From IMG/VR virus record IMGVR_UViG_3300037587_000312, positions 1 to 32,551 of that record: a DNA stretch of 32,551 nucleotides. One strand, written 5' to 3'. The stretch is from a virus. How positions within the stretch are numbered: position 1 is the stretch's first letter; every line of letters starts with the position of its first letter. This document shows, in pieces, positions 1 through 7,424 of this stretch. The translations under genes and the position numbers were made by a program. The notes beneath the pieces are model-generated. The model saw only the letters and a program-made list of their open reading frames with translations. It had not been told where the DNA came from and did not search any database.

Positions 1-111
1 TGAAAGATTCTGACATCCCCCATCCTTACAGATATCCAATTGTGCGATATCCCCAGAAGAGATTGAGAAATTGTATTCATGTAATAGAACTTCTCCTGTA
101 ATCTCTGGCAT
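1..111 (-). CDS. Partial hypothetical protein (N-terminal 37 codons)
   Basis: An open frame begins at an ATG (minus strand, 111) and runs off the left edge of the window. The start is supported by a GGAG Shine-Dalgarno site that overlaps the stop codon of the upstream gene, so the two are probably translationally coupled. The visible part begins MPEITGEVLLHEYNFSIS and contains two cysteines in a CKDGGC context. I do not recognise the family; it is one more gene of the leftward early operon. Confidence 0.6.
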   Translation of the reverse strand, partial: MPEITGEVLLHEYNFSISSGDIAQLDICKDGGCQNLS

Positions 112-113
112 TG

Positions 114-311
114 TTACTCCTTAATACTTGGGTCTACACGGGCAAAGTGAATATTGCCGTACCAACGGGGTACTTCATTATCATCATAGATCTTATAACC
201 ATTCTCACCGATCTCTTCAACCATGTAAACACTTTCGTAGGTTAATTGGTCTTCGAATCCGTTTGCATCAATGCAAATTACATACATATTATTCATCTCC
301 TGTGTAAACAT
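114..311 (-). CDS. Small hypothetical protein, 65 aa
   Basis: A short acidic protein rich in Tyr, Glu and Asp (begins MFTQEMNNMYVICIDANGFE). No catalytic motif is visible. Its first codons overlap the 3' end of the thyX gene by 23 bases, so the true start may be the internal Met at residue 6 or 9 (MNNMYV), preceded by the GGAG-like sequence of CACAGGAGATG. Unknown function; downstream member of the thyX transcription unit. Confidence 0.6.
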   Translation of the reverse strand: MFTQEMNNMYVICIDANGFEDQLTYESVYMVEEIGENGYKIYDDNEVPRWYGNIHFARVDPSIKE

Positions 312-1239
312 GTCCTTTTATAAGCTGGCGATTCTGAATCCAACCCTTGAAATTACCTGACCAATAACCCCCATCAACCGAAACATGAGTAATACCGGCA
401 TCCATATGAGAAAAACTCAACTTATCCTCTTGGCAGGCCATCGGTGTCGCCTGATGCTCAAATGGACTAGCATGTACAGGTTTCATTGTCACCAACTGAT
501 CATAGATCTTAAGAGCTTTCTCTAGGCTCTCATCACTCTTACGATAACTCACTTGAGCACAAAGACTGGCAGAGAGTTTTATCTGCATCTCTAAGTCTAC
601 ACCTACACCCATATCAAGTATCCCTTTGATGGACTCTTTCACATAGGGTAAATGCCACTCACCAGCAGCCAATAATTCAGGCTCGCTCTGCTCTCTAGCC
701 TCTAACATTACCCTTGCCAGCTCAGCAATCTCAGGCTGTGCATCTGCATGGTTTCTGAGGTAAAAGAAATTCTCATACTCCGTAGCCGTGACAACCACCT
801 TAATGAACTGATATGGTTCAAGGATGCGGTTGACTATTTGTTTATGGTAACCAGCCAGATTGAGATGTTTAGCCATTGAAACTGCCTTTCCAGCAGCCTC
901 TCCCCAAGCCTCTTCACGAGTCACTGTAGTATCTGAGCGGATACTGATAACCCGCTCTGTGCATTCTTCCTTAGCCTGCATACCACTTTGATTCTTTCCC
1001 CAGTGAGTAGGTCTTGCTGGATTATTAAGCACTTGTTCAATCACCCTCTCCACAGGGATAGCTCTTGAGCTGGCAGCATTCCGACTGAACTGCCTATGGG
1101 TCATAAACTCGCTGTGGACATATCGGTGATACTCCAATTCAAAGGTTGTGATTCGTTGTCCAGCCTTTGATATTGAATCAGCAACCACCGTTGCCTTTAT
1201 ATTCCCTTTACCTTTAACTGTTTTCAAAAGAATAACCAA
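289..1239 (-). CDS. thyX: Flavin-dependent thymidylate synthase ThyX
   Basis: ThyX converts dUMP to dTMP using methylene-tetrahydrofolate, FAD and NADPH, supplying dTMP for phage replication. The family signature is clear: THRQFSRNAASSRA at about residues 47-60 matches the ThyX motif (RHRxxSxNxxSxR), with a later conserved segment around SPFEHQATP. At about 316 aa it is longer than compact bacterial ThyX proteins (about 220-250 aa) but similar to many phage versions. The frame opens with TTG codons at 1239 and 1227; the second overlaps the TGA of the upstream 40-aa gene as TTGA, a coupling pattern used elsewhere in this operon, so initiation at 1227 is also plausible. No ATG is available at the N-terminus. 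It works with dCMP deaminase and thioredoxin nearby. Confidence 0.93.
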   Translation of the reverse strand: MVILLKTVKGKGNIKATVVADSISKAGQRITTFELEYHRYVHSEFMTHRQFSRNAASSRAIPVERVIEQVLNNPARPTHWGKNQSGMQAKEECTERVISIRSDTTVTREEAWGEAAGKAVSMAKHLNLAGYHKQIVNRILEPYQFIKVVVTATEYENFFYLRNHADAQPEIAELARVMLEAREQSEPELLAAGEWHLPYVKESIKGILDMGVGVDLEMQIKLSASLCAQVSYRKSDESLEKALKIYDQLVTMKPVHASPFEHQATPMACQEDKLSFSHMDAGITHVSVDGGYWSGNFKGWIQNRQLIKGHVYTGDE

Positions 1240-1346
1240 ATGCCAAATACCGCACCCGCATCCATACTAACCAATGATAAGTGGTGCATAGGGCAAGTCA
1301 TAAACCAACTACCCTTAGACTCTGTATTTACGTCATCTGTACTCAT
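1224..1346 (-). CDS. Small hypothetical protein, 40 aa
   Basis: The ATG is preceded by a good TAGGAGAT ribosome binding site. The product begins MSTDDVNTESKGSWFMTCP and ends in the hydrophobic run AVFGIWLFF, so it may be a tail-anchored membrane peptide. Its stop codon overlaps the start region of thyX. No known family is recognised. Confidence 0.6.
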   Translation of the reverse strand: MSTDDVNTESKGSWFMTCPMHHLSLVSMDAGAVFGIWLFF

Positions 1347-1375
1347 ATTTTATCTCCTATTCAAACTTTTATATC

Positions 1376-1537
1376 TTACGAAGGGAATATAGTTAATATA
1401 GTTGCGATCAGCCCGATTGAAAGGATAACCCCGGCCCACAATGGTGCTGTTACCCACCACCAACTCCACGTAATTGTTTTTGTTAACTTCAACGCTAGGA
1501 ATAGTAGGAACAGTAGTCCTAAGAAACTTACACCCAT
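1376..1537 (-). CDS. Small two-segment membrane protein, 53 aa
   Basis: It is preceded by a strong TAAGGAGG ribosome binding site. The protein has hydrophobic segments at about residues 3-17 and 28-50, with the aromatic cluster TWSWWWVTAPLW between and inside them. This W-rich pattern is common in small phage membrane proteins, often annotated as transmembrane Fragile-X-F protein; that label carries no experimental function. It is predicted to sit in the inner membrane. It lies between thioredoxin and the 40-aa gene in the leftward operon. Confidence 0.72.
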   Translation of the reverse strand: MGVSFLGLLFLLFLALKLTKTITWSWWWVTAPLWAGVILSIGLIATILTIFPS

Positions 1538-1547
1538 ATCATCCTCC

Positions 1548-1802
1548 TTACTCAAATAAATTAGTAAATTTACTCTTTAGTGCAGCGCCTACAATGGTAT
1601 CTATCAGCTCATCCCCGTCATAAACAAAACATGTAGGGATTCCCCTAACACCAAACTTCACAGATAGTTCCTGTCCCTCGTCTGTATCAATATCTATGAT
1701 CTCTACTGACCAACCTTCTTTCTCAAGAGAGGGGAGAACTTCCCCCTTCAAAAGCTTACAGGGACCGCACCACGATGCACTAAAAACCTTAACCCGTTTC
1801 AT
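1548..1802 (-). CDS. Thioredoxin-like protein
   Basis: A compact 84-aa thioredoxin fold protein with the active-site motif WCGPC at residues 11-15 and the cis-proline segment GIPT at 54-57. It is shorter than E. coli thioredoxin (about 108 aa) and close to phage thioredoxin/glutaredoxin size. It probably reduces disulfides in the cytoplasm, for example feeding electrons to a ribonucleotide reductase, which is not seen in this window. The start is preceded by GGAGGAC and overlaps the stop of the upstream gene as ATGA, indicating coupled translation. Confidence 0.88.
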   Translation of the reverse strand: MKRVKVFSASWCGPCKLLKGEVLPSLEKEGWSVEIIDIDTDEGQELSVKFGVRGIPTCFVYDGDELIDTIVGAALKSKFTNLFE

Positions 1803-2407
1803 TTGTCCTCCTCTAACATTTCTAATCCACGTTCAGCACAACAGATGATCTCTTTTAAAAGGTCTTCCTTGTTATGCCCTTTTTCACTGCCACGTAAAGC
1901 CTTTTTAATGATATGTTCAATACAACCACCACCGACACTGTAAAGCTGGCAAATGCGGTAAGGATCGAGATTAATATGGATATAACCTATATCAGAATGC
2001 TCCCTGCCTACATTTACTCTATAACTGTAACGGTAATGCTTACCCTTATCCGTAGATCCCTTAGGCGGCTTGCATTTCGGCATCGGTACTCCTGAAAAGG
2101 CTTCTCTAATACTCTTTTGAACTTCTGGTGTGATCACCAGATCAGGACGAGTAACTGGACGAACAGATTCCTCAACCATAGATACCACATCAGAAACCGT
2201 CATGGTTTGGTAGTTTTCCCACAACTTATTATGTCCCTCAGAAAACTCAAACTCTAATTCCTCCTCCAGTTCCATTATAATCTCTACAACATCCAGCTCG
2301 TCTATTCCCAGATCTGATGATAAGATGTGGGTTAGTTGTACAAGGTGTGGTTTAACACCTGACCACTCACTGATTATACTAATCACGTTATCCTGTATTG
2401 GTCTCAT
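1799..2407 (-). CDS. Acyl-carrier-protein-like domain protein of unknown function
   Basis: Residues about 1-80 look like an acyl carrier protein: the segment DLGIDELDVVEIIMELEEE aligns by eye with the ACP helix II signature DLGADSLDTVELVMALEEE. The serine that would carry phosphopantetheine is replaced by glutamate (GIDELD). The C-terminal part, about 100-202, is an unrecognised domain with several cysteines and a Tyr/Gly-rich centre. It has an AAGGAGG ribosome binding site and its own sigma70-like promoter just upstream (2433-2461). The ACP resemblance is seen in the sequence; whether the protein carries any cofactor is unknown, and the lost serine argues against it. Confidence 0.6.
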   Translation of the reverse strand: MRPIQDNVISIISEWSGVKPHLVQLTHILSSDLGIDELDVVEIIMELEEELEFEFSEGHNKLWENYQTMTVSDVVSMVEESVRPVTRPDLVITPEVQKSIREAFSGVPMPKCKPPKGSTDKGKHYRYSYRVNVGREHSDIGYIHINLDPYRICQLYSVGGGCIEHIIKKALRGSEKGHNKEDLLKEIICCAERGLEMLEEDK

Positions 2408-2432
2408 ATTTCCTCCTTATTCCTTATATAGA

Positions 2433-2461
2433 TAATAACAAAATTCTCTTTTAAAGTCAAG
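2433..2461 (-). promoter_or_regulatory. Sigma70-type promoter, leftward
   Basis: Read on the minus strand there is TTGACT, a 17-nt spacer and TATTAT. It lies about 25 bases upstream of the ribosome binding site of the ACP-like gene and overlaps the end of the 100-aa membrane protein gene, so it is an internal promoter of the leftward block driving the ACP-like protein, thioredoxin and thyX. Confidence 0.7.
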
Positions 2462-2759
2462 CCTTTTCCTTCTTATCCCAGTGATATATTCGCTTGGTTA
2501 GCCATTCATGGCAGGACATTGAAATGATACATCCAATACCACCACCAGTCCCTATTATAAGGGCTAGGATGAACGCTGCGCCCATCCCTTGATCAATGAA
2601 GGTGGTGACAAACAATCCTGTATTAAACATCTCTGTGCATGCCATGCCGTAGCTCACAGGCATAACCAGCGCCTTTCTCTTATACTGGACGTTCTGTTGT
2701 TGGAATGCCCTTAAAAAGACAAACGTAAACGATAAAAGAAAGGCTACTAGGTATATCAT
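2457..2759 (-). CDS. Membrane protein, 100 aa
   Basis: The sequence shows hydrophobic segments at residues 1-17, about 31-52 and about 59-82, the last ending in a glycine-rich stretch (GTGGGIGCIISMS). The C-terminus is charged (HWDKKEKA), and basic residues around position 25-29 suggest a cytoplasmic loop. It is an inner membrane protein of unknown role in the leftward operon; the glycine-rich third segment is a common phage pattern but I cannot assign a function. Confidence 0.65.
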   Translation of the reverse strand: MIYLVAFLLSFTFVFLRAFQQQNVQYKRKALVMPVSYGMACTEMFNTGLFVTTFIDQGMGAAFILALIIGTGGGIGCIISMSCHEWLTKRIYHWDKKEKA

Positions 2760-2768
2760 CTTATTTCC

Positions 2769-3713
2769 TTATGCTGTGTTCATCTGGATGGTTTCTCGTT
2801 TCTCCTTTGACAGGAGATTAGTTCTGTCTCTAGATTCAGCCCCACAATTAGTACACTTGTACCGCTGGAACTTACTCAGTTGGGTATAATGATAGCCATC
2901 ACGGACCAGATCAGTACTACCACAACGACACTTAGTCTCTAGGCTATCACTATAGAGATTGAAATTCGGGTGGCGCTTATCCCAAGCAGCAATCTTATAA
3001 TACAGCTCTTCCAGAGACAGTACATCATACTTATTGTATTTCTCCATCTCCTCCCATGCTTCAAGGTTATCAGCTAGGCATTCTTTCCACAAGTAAAATC
3101 CGTGGAATTTTCCGTGGGTCAACTTCTTATACTTGGTACACAACTTATCTGTCATATACTCAAGCTTATTCGAAGTGAATGAGAAAATACTCTTGGCAAT
3201 GAGCAGTGTATCAATATGCTTGTAAGAGCTTGGTGGCTGGAATCCGTTAAGAACAAGCCGCGCATTGATCTTTTTACTGTCAAAGGACTTACCATTCTGA
3301 GTGATCAGAATATCAGCTTCATCCAACAGTTTCCATAAACTCCGTAACAAATGTGAATCATCTTCCTCTGCTACAATCCCCCTGAGGTCTTCGTACATAA
3401 TTTCTTCAGGTGATGCACCTAACCATTTGGCAGAGTACGAAAGGATAAACCAATCATTAATGATCTGATTAAGCCCTACATTCTGCTTCCACAGACTCCA
3501 CACAGCACCAGCAATAGGTGCAGTCTCAATATCCAATAGCAATACCTTAGGAAGATCCTTAGGTGCCTCATAAGACCCTGAGGTTTGAACATCAAACACT
3601 TTACGCAAATAATCACTAACCGTTGATCTAGGTTTGTCAATTGCTATAGCGACTTTTCTCCAAGACATTCCGGTAAGTGCCAGTTTTACAGCTTCATCTT
3701 TCCAATTACTCAA
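2769..3713 (-). CDS. DEDD-family 3'-5' exonuclease with HTH and zinc ribbon
   Basis: Three parts are visible. Residues about 5-38 look like a helix-turn-helix (MSWRKVAIAIDKPRSTVSDYL). Residues about 56-240 form an RNase H-like DEDD exonuclease: Exo I LLLDIET (D61, E63), Exo II NGKSFD (N140, D145), and Exo III YNKYD (Y226, D230). The C-terminus carries a zinc ribbon with CxC at 262/264 and CxxC at 287/290. Translation starts at a TTG with a GAGG site eight bases upstream, overlapping the previous stop as TTGA. Such proteins degrade single-stranded DNA or RNA ends; here the DNA-binding modules at both ends suggest a directed nuclease. The substrate is not deducible from sequence. Confidence 0.8.
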   Translation of the reverse strand: MSNWKDEAVKLALTGMSWRKVAIAIDKPRSTVSDYLRKVFDVQTSGSYEAPKDLPKVLLLDIETAPIAGAVWSLWKQNVGLNQIINDWFILSYSAKWLGASPEEIMYEDLRGIVAEEDDSHLLRSLWKLLDEADILITQNGKSFDSKKINARLVLNGFQPPSSYKHIDTLLIAKSIFSFTSNKLEYMTDKLCTKYKKLTHGKFHGFYLWKECLADNLEAWEEMEKYNKYDVLSLEELYYKIAAWDKRHPNFNLYSDSLETKCRCGSTDLVRDGYHYTQLSKFQRYKCTNCGAESRDRTNLLSKEKRETIQMNTA

Positions 3714-4021
3714 ACTTTAATTCCTCGGTTATCTAAAATTATTTGGATAAATTCTTCTCTTGTATGACCTGAAAGTTCAAGTAAATACTCAAGAATATCC
3801 TCATCCCTTACTACAGATTCAGAACAACAACTGCATTCTTTTGGTGTATTTTCTCCAAAATAGTTTATTAGATCCTTCTCAGTAACTGCACCATATTTCT
3901 CAATTGTGGTATCCCTACAATCACCACATAAATAGCCTTCACAACCACCACACATCCCCCAATCACCGTGATCGGAGAATGTCTCTCCACAATCAATGCA
4001 GGTATAATAATCTACTCCCAT
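3710..4021 (-). CDS. Cysteine-rich zinc-binding protein (four CxxC pairs)
   Basis: I choose the ATG at 4021 because AGAGGAAG lies just upstream; six further codons are open but lack a site. The product has CxxC pairs at residues 8/11, 24/27, 32/35 and 63/66 (plus C65). The spacing CxxC-x12-CxxC-x4-CxxC-x27-CxxC is of the kind that binds two zinc ions in a cross-brace, as in RING or FYVE folds. That fold assignment is inference from spacing only. It follows the endonuclease VII-like gene and is coupled to the exonuclease gene by a TTGA overlap. Confidence 0.65.
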   Translation of the reverse strand: MGVDYYTCIDCGETFSDHGDWGMCGGCEGYLCGDCRDTTIEKYGAVTEKDLINYFGENTPKECSCCSESVVRDEDILEYLLELSGHTREEFIQIILDNRGIKV

Positions 4022-4022
4022 A

Positions 4023-4535
4023 TTACTTCCTCTTATCATTAAAATATAATGGTACGATCACTTTGTCCACGTAAAGGTTAATAGCATCTCTCTTTAATTT
4101 AATCAATGTGGTATCAATCCCCTCTTCTCTCAATTTACTCAGGATGGTAACTAACCTCCACCTCTTAAGTCTTTTCCTCCACATATCAACCTCTGTGTGG
4201 TGTAGAGGGTTATTAGAAAAATCTTGGTCCATATAGTCGGCACAATTCCTGAGGAATTCACTAAATGTTAAGTGGGTATTTTTATTGCCATACTTGTTCC
4301 AGTATTTTTCCAAACGCCCTAAAAGCATATTACTTGTATTACTTAAAACACCTCTTACTCGACCACACTCAGAATTATCCTCCCCTTTACGGGGGATATC
4401 ATGAGAATGGTCAAGACAGGATCTTGTTTTCGTATTCGTATCTAAAGGAACTTCAAAGAGTGGACATATTCCGTCTACTTTCTCTTTCTCCTTATCACGA
4501 TAATCTTTTATTTGGCTCTTCTTTAATATCTTCAC
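4023..4535 (-). CDS. Endonuclease VII-like (HNH/beta-beta-alpha-metal) nuclease, degenerate zinc site
   Basis: The core reads CLDHSHD...GRVRGVLSNTSNMLLG, matching the recombination endonuclease VII family (T4 gp49 type), which cuts Holliday junctions and branched DNA before packaging. The catalytic D42-H43 and N69 are kept. The zinc knuckles are not: the family's CxxC pairs appear as C24...F27 and S65...S68, so three of four zinc ligands are gone. The start is GTG, overlapping the previous stop as GTGA. Length 170 aa is close to T4 endonuclease VII (157 aa). It neighbours a RuvC-like resolvase and a FEN exonuclease, forming a DNA-processing cassette. Confidence 0.72.
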   Translation of the reverse strand: MKILKKSQIKDYRDKEKEKVDGICPLFEVPLDTNTKTRSCLDHSHDIPRKGEDNSECGRVRGVLSNTSNMLLGRLEKYWNKYGNKNTHLTFSEFLRNCADYMDQDFSNNPLHHTEVDMWRKRLKRWRLVTILSKLREEGIDTTLIKLKRDAINLYVDKVIVPLYFNDKRK

Positions 4536-5122
4536 TGAAGTTTCTTATGAAAATAGAGACCTAGTAAGAATGAATCAGCTGCATCATCTAATCCGGCACT
4601 CTTTCCACTCATCTTCAGTCCCTCTAAGAAAGGACTACCACCAGCATGAATAGCAGCTTCAACCATCTTCTTCTTATCCATTTTAACCAGCTTCGGCTTA
4701 CCTGCTTTAGTAAAACCGTCAAACTGTTCATCTTCTGGTAAGAACTTTCTGGCAAAAGCTTTCAAGGTTGTCGGTGTAACCTTATAGATGTTATTTACGT
4801 CAATCCCCGAAGTAGAAATTAATCTCTCAACTAAGGCTCCATAAAGGCAGGCTAGGTCTCGAGTTGCATTACCTACACTACCGAAAGAGAGTGATTCGAA
4901 AATAACTTCACTAGCACCCCAACCATTAACAACAGAATGAAGCTCACTTGCTAAGAAATGGATCTGCTCCTCAGTTGTGTCGAAATAAGTAACTCCTTCA
5001 TACTTAGTTTTAACCTTGGCGTTACCAGATTTAAATATTCCACTCTCAAGGGCTTCCCCTTTAGACCAGATAGTCCAAGCACATTTGCCAAGACTCTGGT
5101 CTACAGATAGTACATTAGTCAT
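4532..5122 (-). CDS. RuvC-like Holliday junction resolvase (RNase H fold)
   Basis: Residues 4-18 (VLSVDQSLGKCAWTI) match the first beta strand of the RuvC/RNase H fold with catalytic D8. A second acidic residue is in VIFES (E76) and the C-terminal acid cluster is LDDAAD (about 178-183), so the DEDD-type set looks complete. The ATG at 5122 is preferred over an upstream TTG because a GAG site lies eight bases before it. It overlaps the FEN gene by eight bases. It probably resolves four-way junctions during recombination or packaging; having it beside an endonuclease VII-like gene suggests partial redundancy. Confidence 0.75.
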   Translation of the reverse strand: MTNVLSVDQSLGKCAWTIWSKGEALESGIFKSGNAKVKTKYEGVTYFDTTEEQIHFLASELHSVVNGWGASEVIFESLSFGSVGNATRDLACLYGALVERLISTSGIDVNNIYKVTPTTLKAFARKFLPEDEQFDGFTKAGKPKLVKMDKKKMVEAAIHAGGSPFLEGLKMSGKSAGLDDAADSFLLGLYFHKKLQ

Positions 5123-6218
5123 ATGTAATCTCAAATTTATCTAGAACTTTTCGGACATCTAAACTATCATCTTTCCATCGCTGCATAAATGCACAAGTAG
5201 CCTGCATCTGCATCCACTCGACAGGTTTAATATCCATCTCAGTCTTCTCCCACGCCTCATACTGAAGTCCAGTTGGGAACCAATCATGGTAGACCTCTAC
5301 GATTCTTTCCCAATATTCTTTATCGGTTTTACAATCAACGAGGTCATCAAAAGCTGATTTCTTACCATACCCCTTTATCAAGCCATCTGTGGGACTATAC
5401 CCATCAGTTGGATCTCCGAAAAGAATCTGATAATAAAGCCAAGCTCTTCCGTGTCCTTTTGGTTCACCCTTTGGTGTCAGGTATAACTCACCTAGTCCAT
5501 TAATAATCAATGGTTCAGGATAAACAAACTTACCACCAGAACTAGTTGTTGGGTTATTCAATTGACCATCTGTGCTCCGTGCATCTTTATCCACACAGGA
5601 TACAATGGTTGTATGTTTGCCCGTTTCCAAGAAACCAAGATGACCATTATATTGATAGATTGACAGTTGATCGTCAGCTTCAATACCTGTACAGACTTCA
5701 GCTTTCTTAATATTAGTTAAATACTCTCGAGTTTCATTCAGCAAAAGAGGCTTATGAGATCCTTCACGGTTCCATTTATACTTCTTCGGCATTAGAAGTT
5801 TATGACGGAAATTCTCCCCTGTACCCATAACAATGTGGGTCTTTTGCTGACCCAAATGTTTCTCAATGCTCTTGATTTTCTGCTTAACTGAATGAAGACA
5901 ATTCTCAATAGAGTCTGCCTCATATTTCTCTTCGAGAATGAATTCCTTTAATTCAAAAGGTTTCTGGTCTCTCTCTACCCTACTCTTATTCAAATCCCCG
6001 AGCCAACCACCAAGAGTCTTCTTGCTACGACCTTGGAACTCAGTTTTATTCTTAAAGATTTTCTCCGTCTTACTTGGTTTGTGTGTAACGACAACAGTTT
6101 TCTTTTCACAAGCCGCAGCTATCACAAAGGATAACATATCTCCATCAGCGTAATGAGTTCGATCTTCTTCTATTGCATCTTCATCTACATATACTTCTCG
6201 TTGTGCTCTAGGTTTCAT
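5115..6218 (-). CDS. 5'-3' exonuclease / flap endonuclease (FEN family)
   Basis: The motifs of phage 5' nucleases (T5 D15, T7 gp6) appear in order: YADGDML (D25, D27), GIEADDQ (E180, D182, D183), TIVSCVDKDA (D210, D212) and ILFGDPTDGY (D269, D272), followed by the helix-hairpin-helix-like GLIKGYGKKSA at about 279-289. These acids bind two metal ions and the helix-hairpin-helix binds DNA. Length 367 aa is typical. The role is removal of RNA primers and flaps or processing of recombining ends. Its last codons overlap the resolvase gene start. Confidence 0.88.
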   Translation of the reverse strand: MKPRAQREVYVDEDAIEEDRTHYADGDMLSFVIAAACEKKTVVVTHKPSKTEKIFKNKTEFQGRSKKTLGGWLGDLNKSRVERDQKPFELKEFILEEKYEADSIENCLHSVKQKIKSIEKHLGQQKTHIVMGTGENFRHKLLMPKKYKWNREGSHKPLLLNETREYLTNIKKAEVCTGIEADDQLSIYQYNGHLGFLETGKHTTIVSCVDKDARSTDGQLNNPTTSSGGKFVYPEPLIINGLGELYLTPKGEPKGHGRAWLYYQILFGDPTDGYSPTDGLIKGYGKKSAFDDLVDCKTDKEYWERIVEVYHDWFPTGLQYEAWEKTEMDIKPVEWMQMQATCAFMQRWKDDSLDVRKVLDKFEITYD

Positions 6219-6516
6219 ATTGTTCTAAATACCCCATATATTTTCCTCCTACAGTTAGTACCTCTTGCTGTATGCAAGGATGGTAATAACATTTGATATC
6301 ACTAATCTCACAAGATAGATCTTCAGCGATGATCCTCAGTATGACAGGATCTATGTCTACGACATTATTGTCACTGTAATAATCTTCGATTCCATCTCTG
6401 ACTAACTTATCTTGCATTCTCCTCTCCTCGAATATCCAAGCAGGAACAACTGCCCACAAATTGATCGGGGGCAGTTTAGGCTCAAACATATCCTCAGGTT
6501 TGCTATTTATCGCCAT
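6208..6516 (-). CDS. Hypothetical protein, 102 aa
   Basis: A soluble acidic protein with the proline-rich start EPKLPPINLWAVVPAWIFEE and three cysteines around residues 69-80. It overlaps the FEN gene at its 3' end and the next upstream gene by ten bases. The ATG at 6516 has no clear ribosome binding site; an in-frame ATG at 6489 has GAGG very close to it. No family recognised. Confidence 0.6.
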   Translation of the reverse strand: MAINSKPEDMFEPKLPPINLWAVVPAWIFEERRMQDKLVRDGIEDYYSDNNVVDIDPVILRIIAEDLSCEISDIKCYYHPCIQQEVLTVGGKYMGYLEQYET

Positions 6517-6722
6517 AATCGGGCGAAGGTAACACTACCAGTAAATGGATCAACTGCCACCACAAACTCGTTCAGACCCTCAGTTGGACTATCAATCTGA
6601 ACAATAACACCCTGTGTAAGAGGATCTCTCTGATAAGTGATAGTCGCATCAGGATCAACTTCAAAAACCTCCTCTTGCAGCTTAATCTGAAACTCCTTAA
6701 ACTTCTCTTCAAGATCCTCCAT
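6507..6722 (-). CDS. Hypothetical protein, 71 aa
   Basis: The N-terminal 20 residues are a charged amphipathic helix (MEDLEEKFKEFQIKLQEEVF), followed by a segment that looks like beta strands (ATITYQRDPLT, GVIVQIDSP, FVVAVDPFTGSVTFA). No known motif. Its end overlaps the start of the following gene, consistent with the compact operon. Confidence 0.6.
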   Translation of the reverse strand: MEDLEEKFKEFQIKLQEEVFEVDPDATITYQRDPLTQGVIVQIDSPTEGLNEFVVAVDPFTGSVTFARLWR

Positions 6723-6725
6723 GAT

Positions 6726-6905
6726 CTACCAAGCCCCGAACCAAGCACCTGTTCCATGCACAAGTGCAATAGGGAAGAAAATAGCTCCTACAATAAGGAA
6801 TCCCCATGTTGCGGCTTTAATACAAACTATAATATGGGTCAGCCAAGCTGCAATTACCCAAATCACCAACCCAACACACACCCAAAAACCTGTATCTGAA
6901 TTCAT
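6726..6905 (-). CDS. Small two-segment membrane protein, 59 aa
   Basis: I choose the ATG at 6905, which follows AGAGAGAG, over an upstream ATG. Two hydrophobic helices (about 7-29 and 32-49) are separated by a short loop, and the C-terminus ends in the aromatic pattern HGTGAWFGAW. This pattern recurs in many phage membrane proteins of unknown function. Two overlapping plus-strand frames here are shadows without ribosome binding sites. Confidence 0.68.
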   Translation of the reverse strand: MNSDTGFWVCVGLVIWVIAAWLTHIIVCIKAATWGFLIVGAIFFPIALVHGTGAWFGAW

Positions 6906-6915
6906 AAACTCTCTC

Positions 6916-7200
6916 TTATTTATTATACTTCGCAATAATCTCTGAATTAGCAATGATATCTTCGATATCTTTCACCTGTTCAGGTAGTTTAGCTTGATCA
7001 TAGAAATGATTGATATATTTATTGGAGACTGCCGATGGCATCCCAAATAGGTCATTCAGATCCTCTTGGACAGTCTTAATATCCTCTTTCTGAACATCAA
7101 TCTCTTGTTTATACTTGACAGCCTCTTTAATCAAAGCCATCATCTTCTTCTGGTCCTCAATGCCACTGGGCATTATGAATTCTGCTTTCTCTTTAGCCAT
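6916..7200 (-). CDS. Hypothetical helical protein, 94 aa
   Basis: Almost entirely predicted helix, with a Lys/Glu/Asp-rich coiled-coil-like middle (about residues 17-50). The general look, small and acidic with an MAKEKAEF start, recalls the T4 double-strand-binding transcription modulator DsbA, but I see no diagnostic motif, so this is only a suggestion. It has a good AGGAGATA ribosome binding site. Confidence 0.6.
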   Translation of the reverse strand: MAKEKAEFIMPSGIEDQKKMMALIKEAVKYKQEIDVQKEDIKTVQEDLNDLFGMPSAVSNKYINHFYDQAKLPEQVKDIEDIIANSEIIAKYNK

Positions 7201-7209
7201 TATCTCCTC

Positions 7210-7422
7210 CTAACTTGAAATTTCAAATACCTGAACAGCCTCTGGCCATTCACCCTCTTCACCCGCATCAAGTACTTCGATATTATACGTATCTATCTCC
7301 TTGACCCAGATTGGCTCGGCTGACCAAGCTTTCTCAATACTCTGCCCATGATCAGCACAGATAACAACCTCCATATCATCTGGACAGTTAATCAATTGAG
7401 CTTTCAGTTCACCTACATTCAT
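7210..7422 (-). CDS. Hypothetical protein, 70 aa (MNVGELKAQL type)
   Basis: The N-terminus MNVGELKAQLINCPDDMEVV is typical of a widespread family of small phage proteins beginning with a VGEL-x-x-L helix followed by a P-x-D-x-x-V-V strand. No function is established for them. A related start (MKVKELIELLKK...EKVVQV) is found in the 51-aa gene at 10258, so the operon may hold two divergent copies. Confidence 0.65.
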   Translation of the reverse strand: MNVGELKAQLINCPDDMEVVICADHGQSIEKAWSAEPIWVKEIDTYNIEVLDAGEEGEWPEAVQVFEISS

Positions 7423-7424
7423 AC

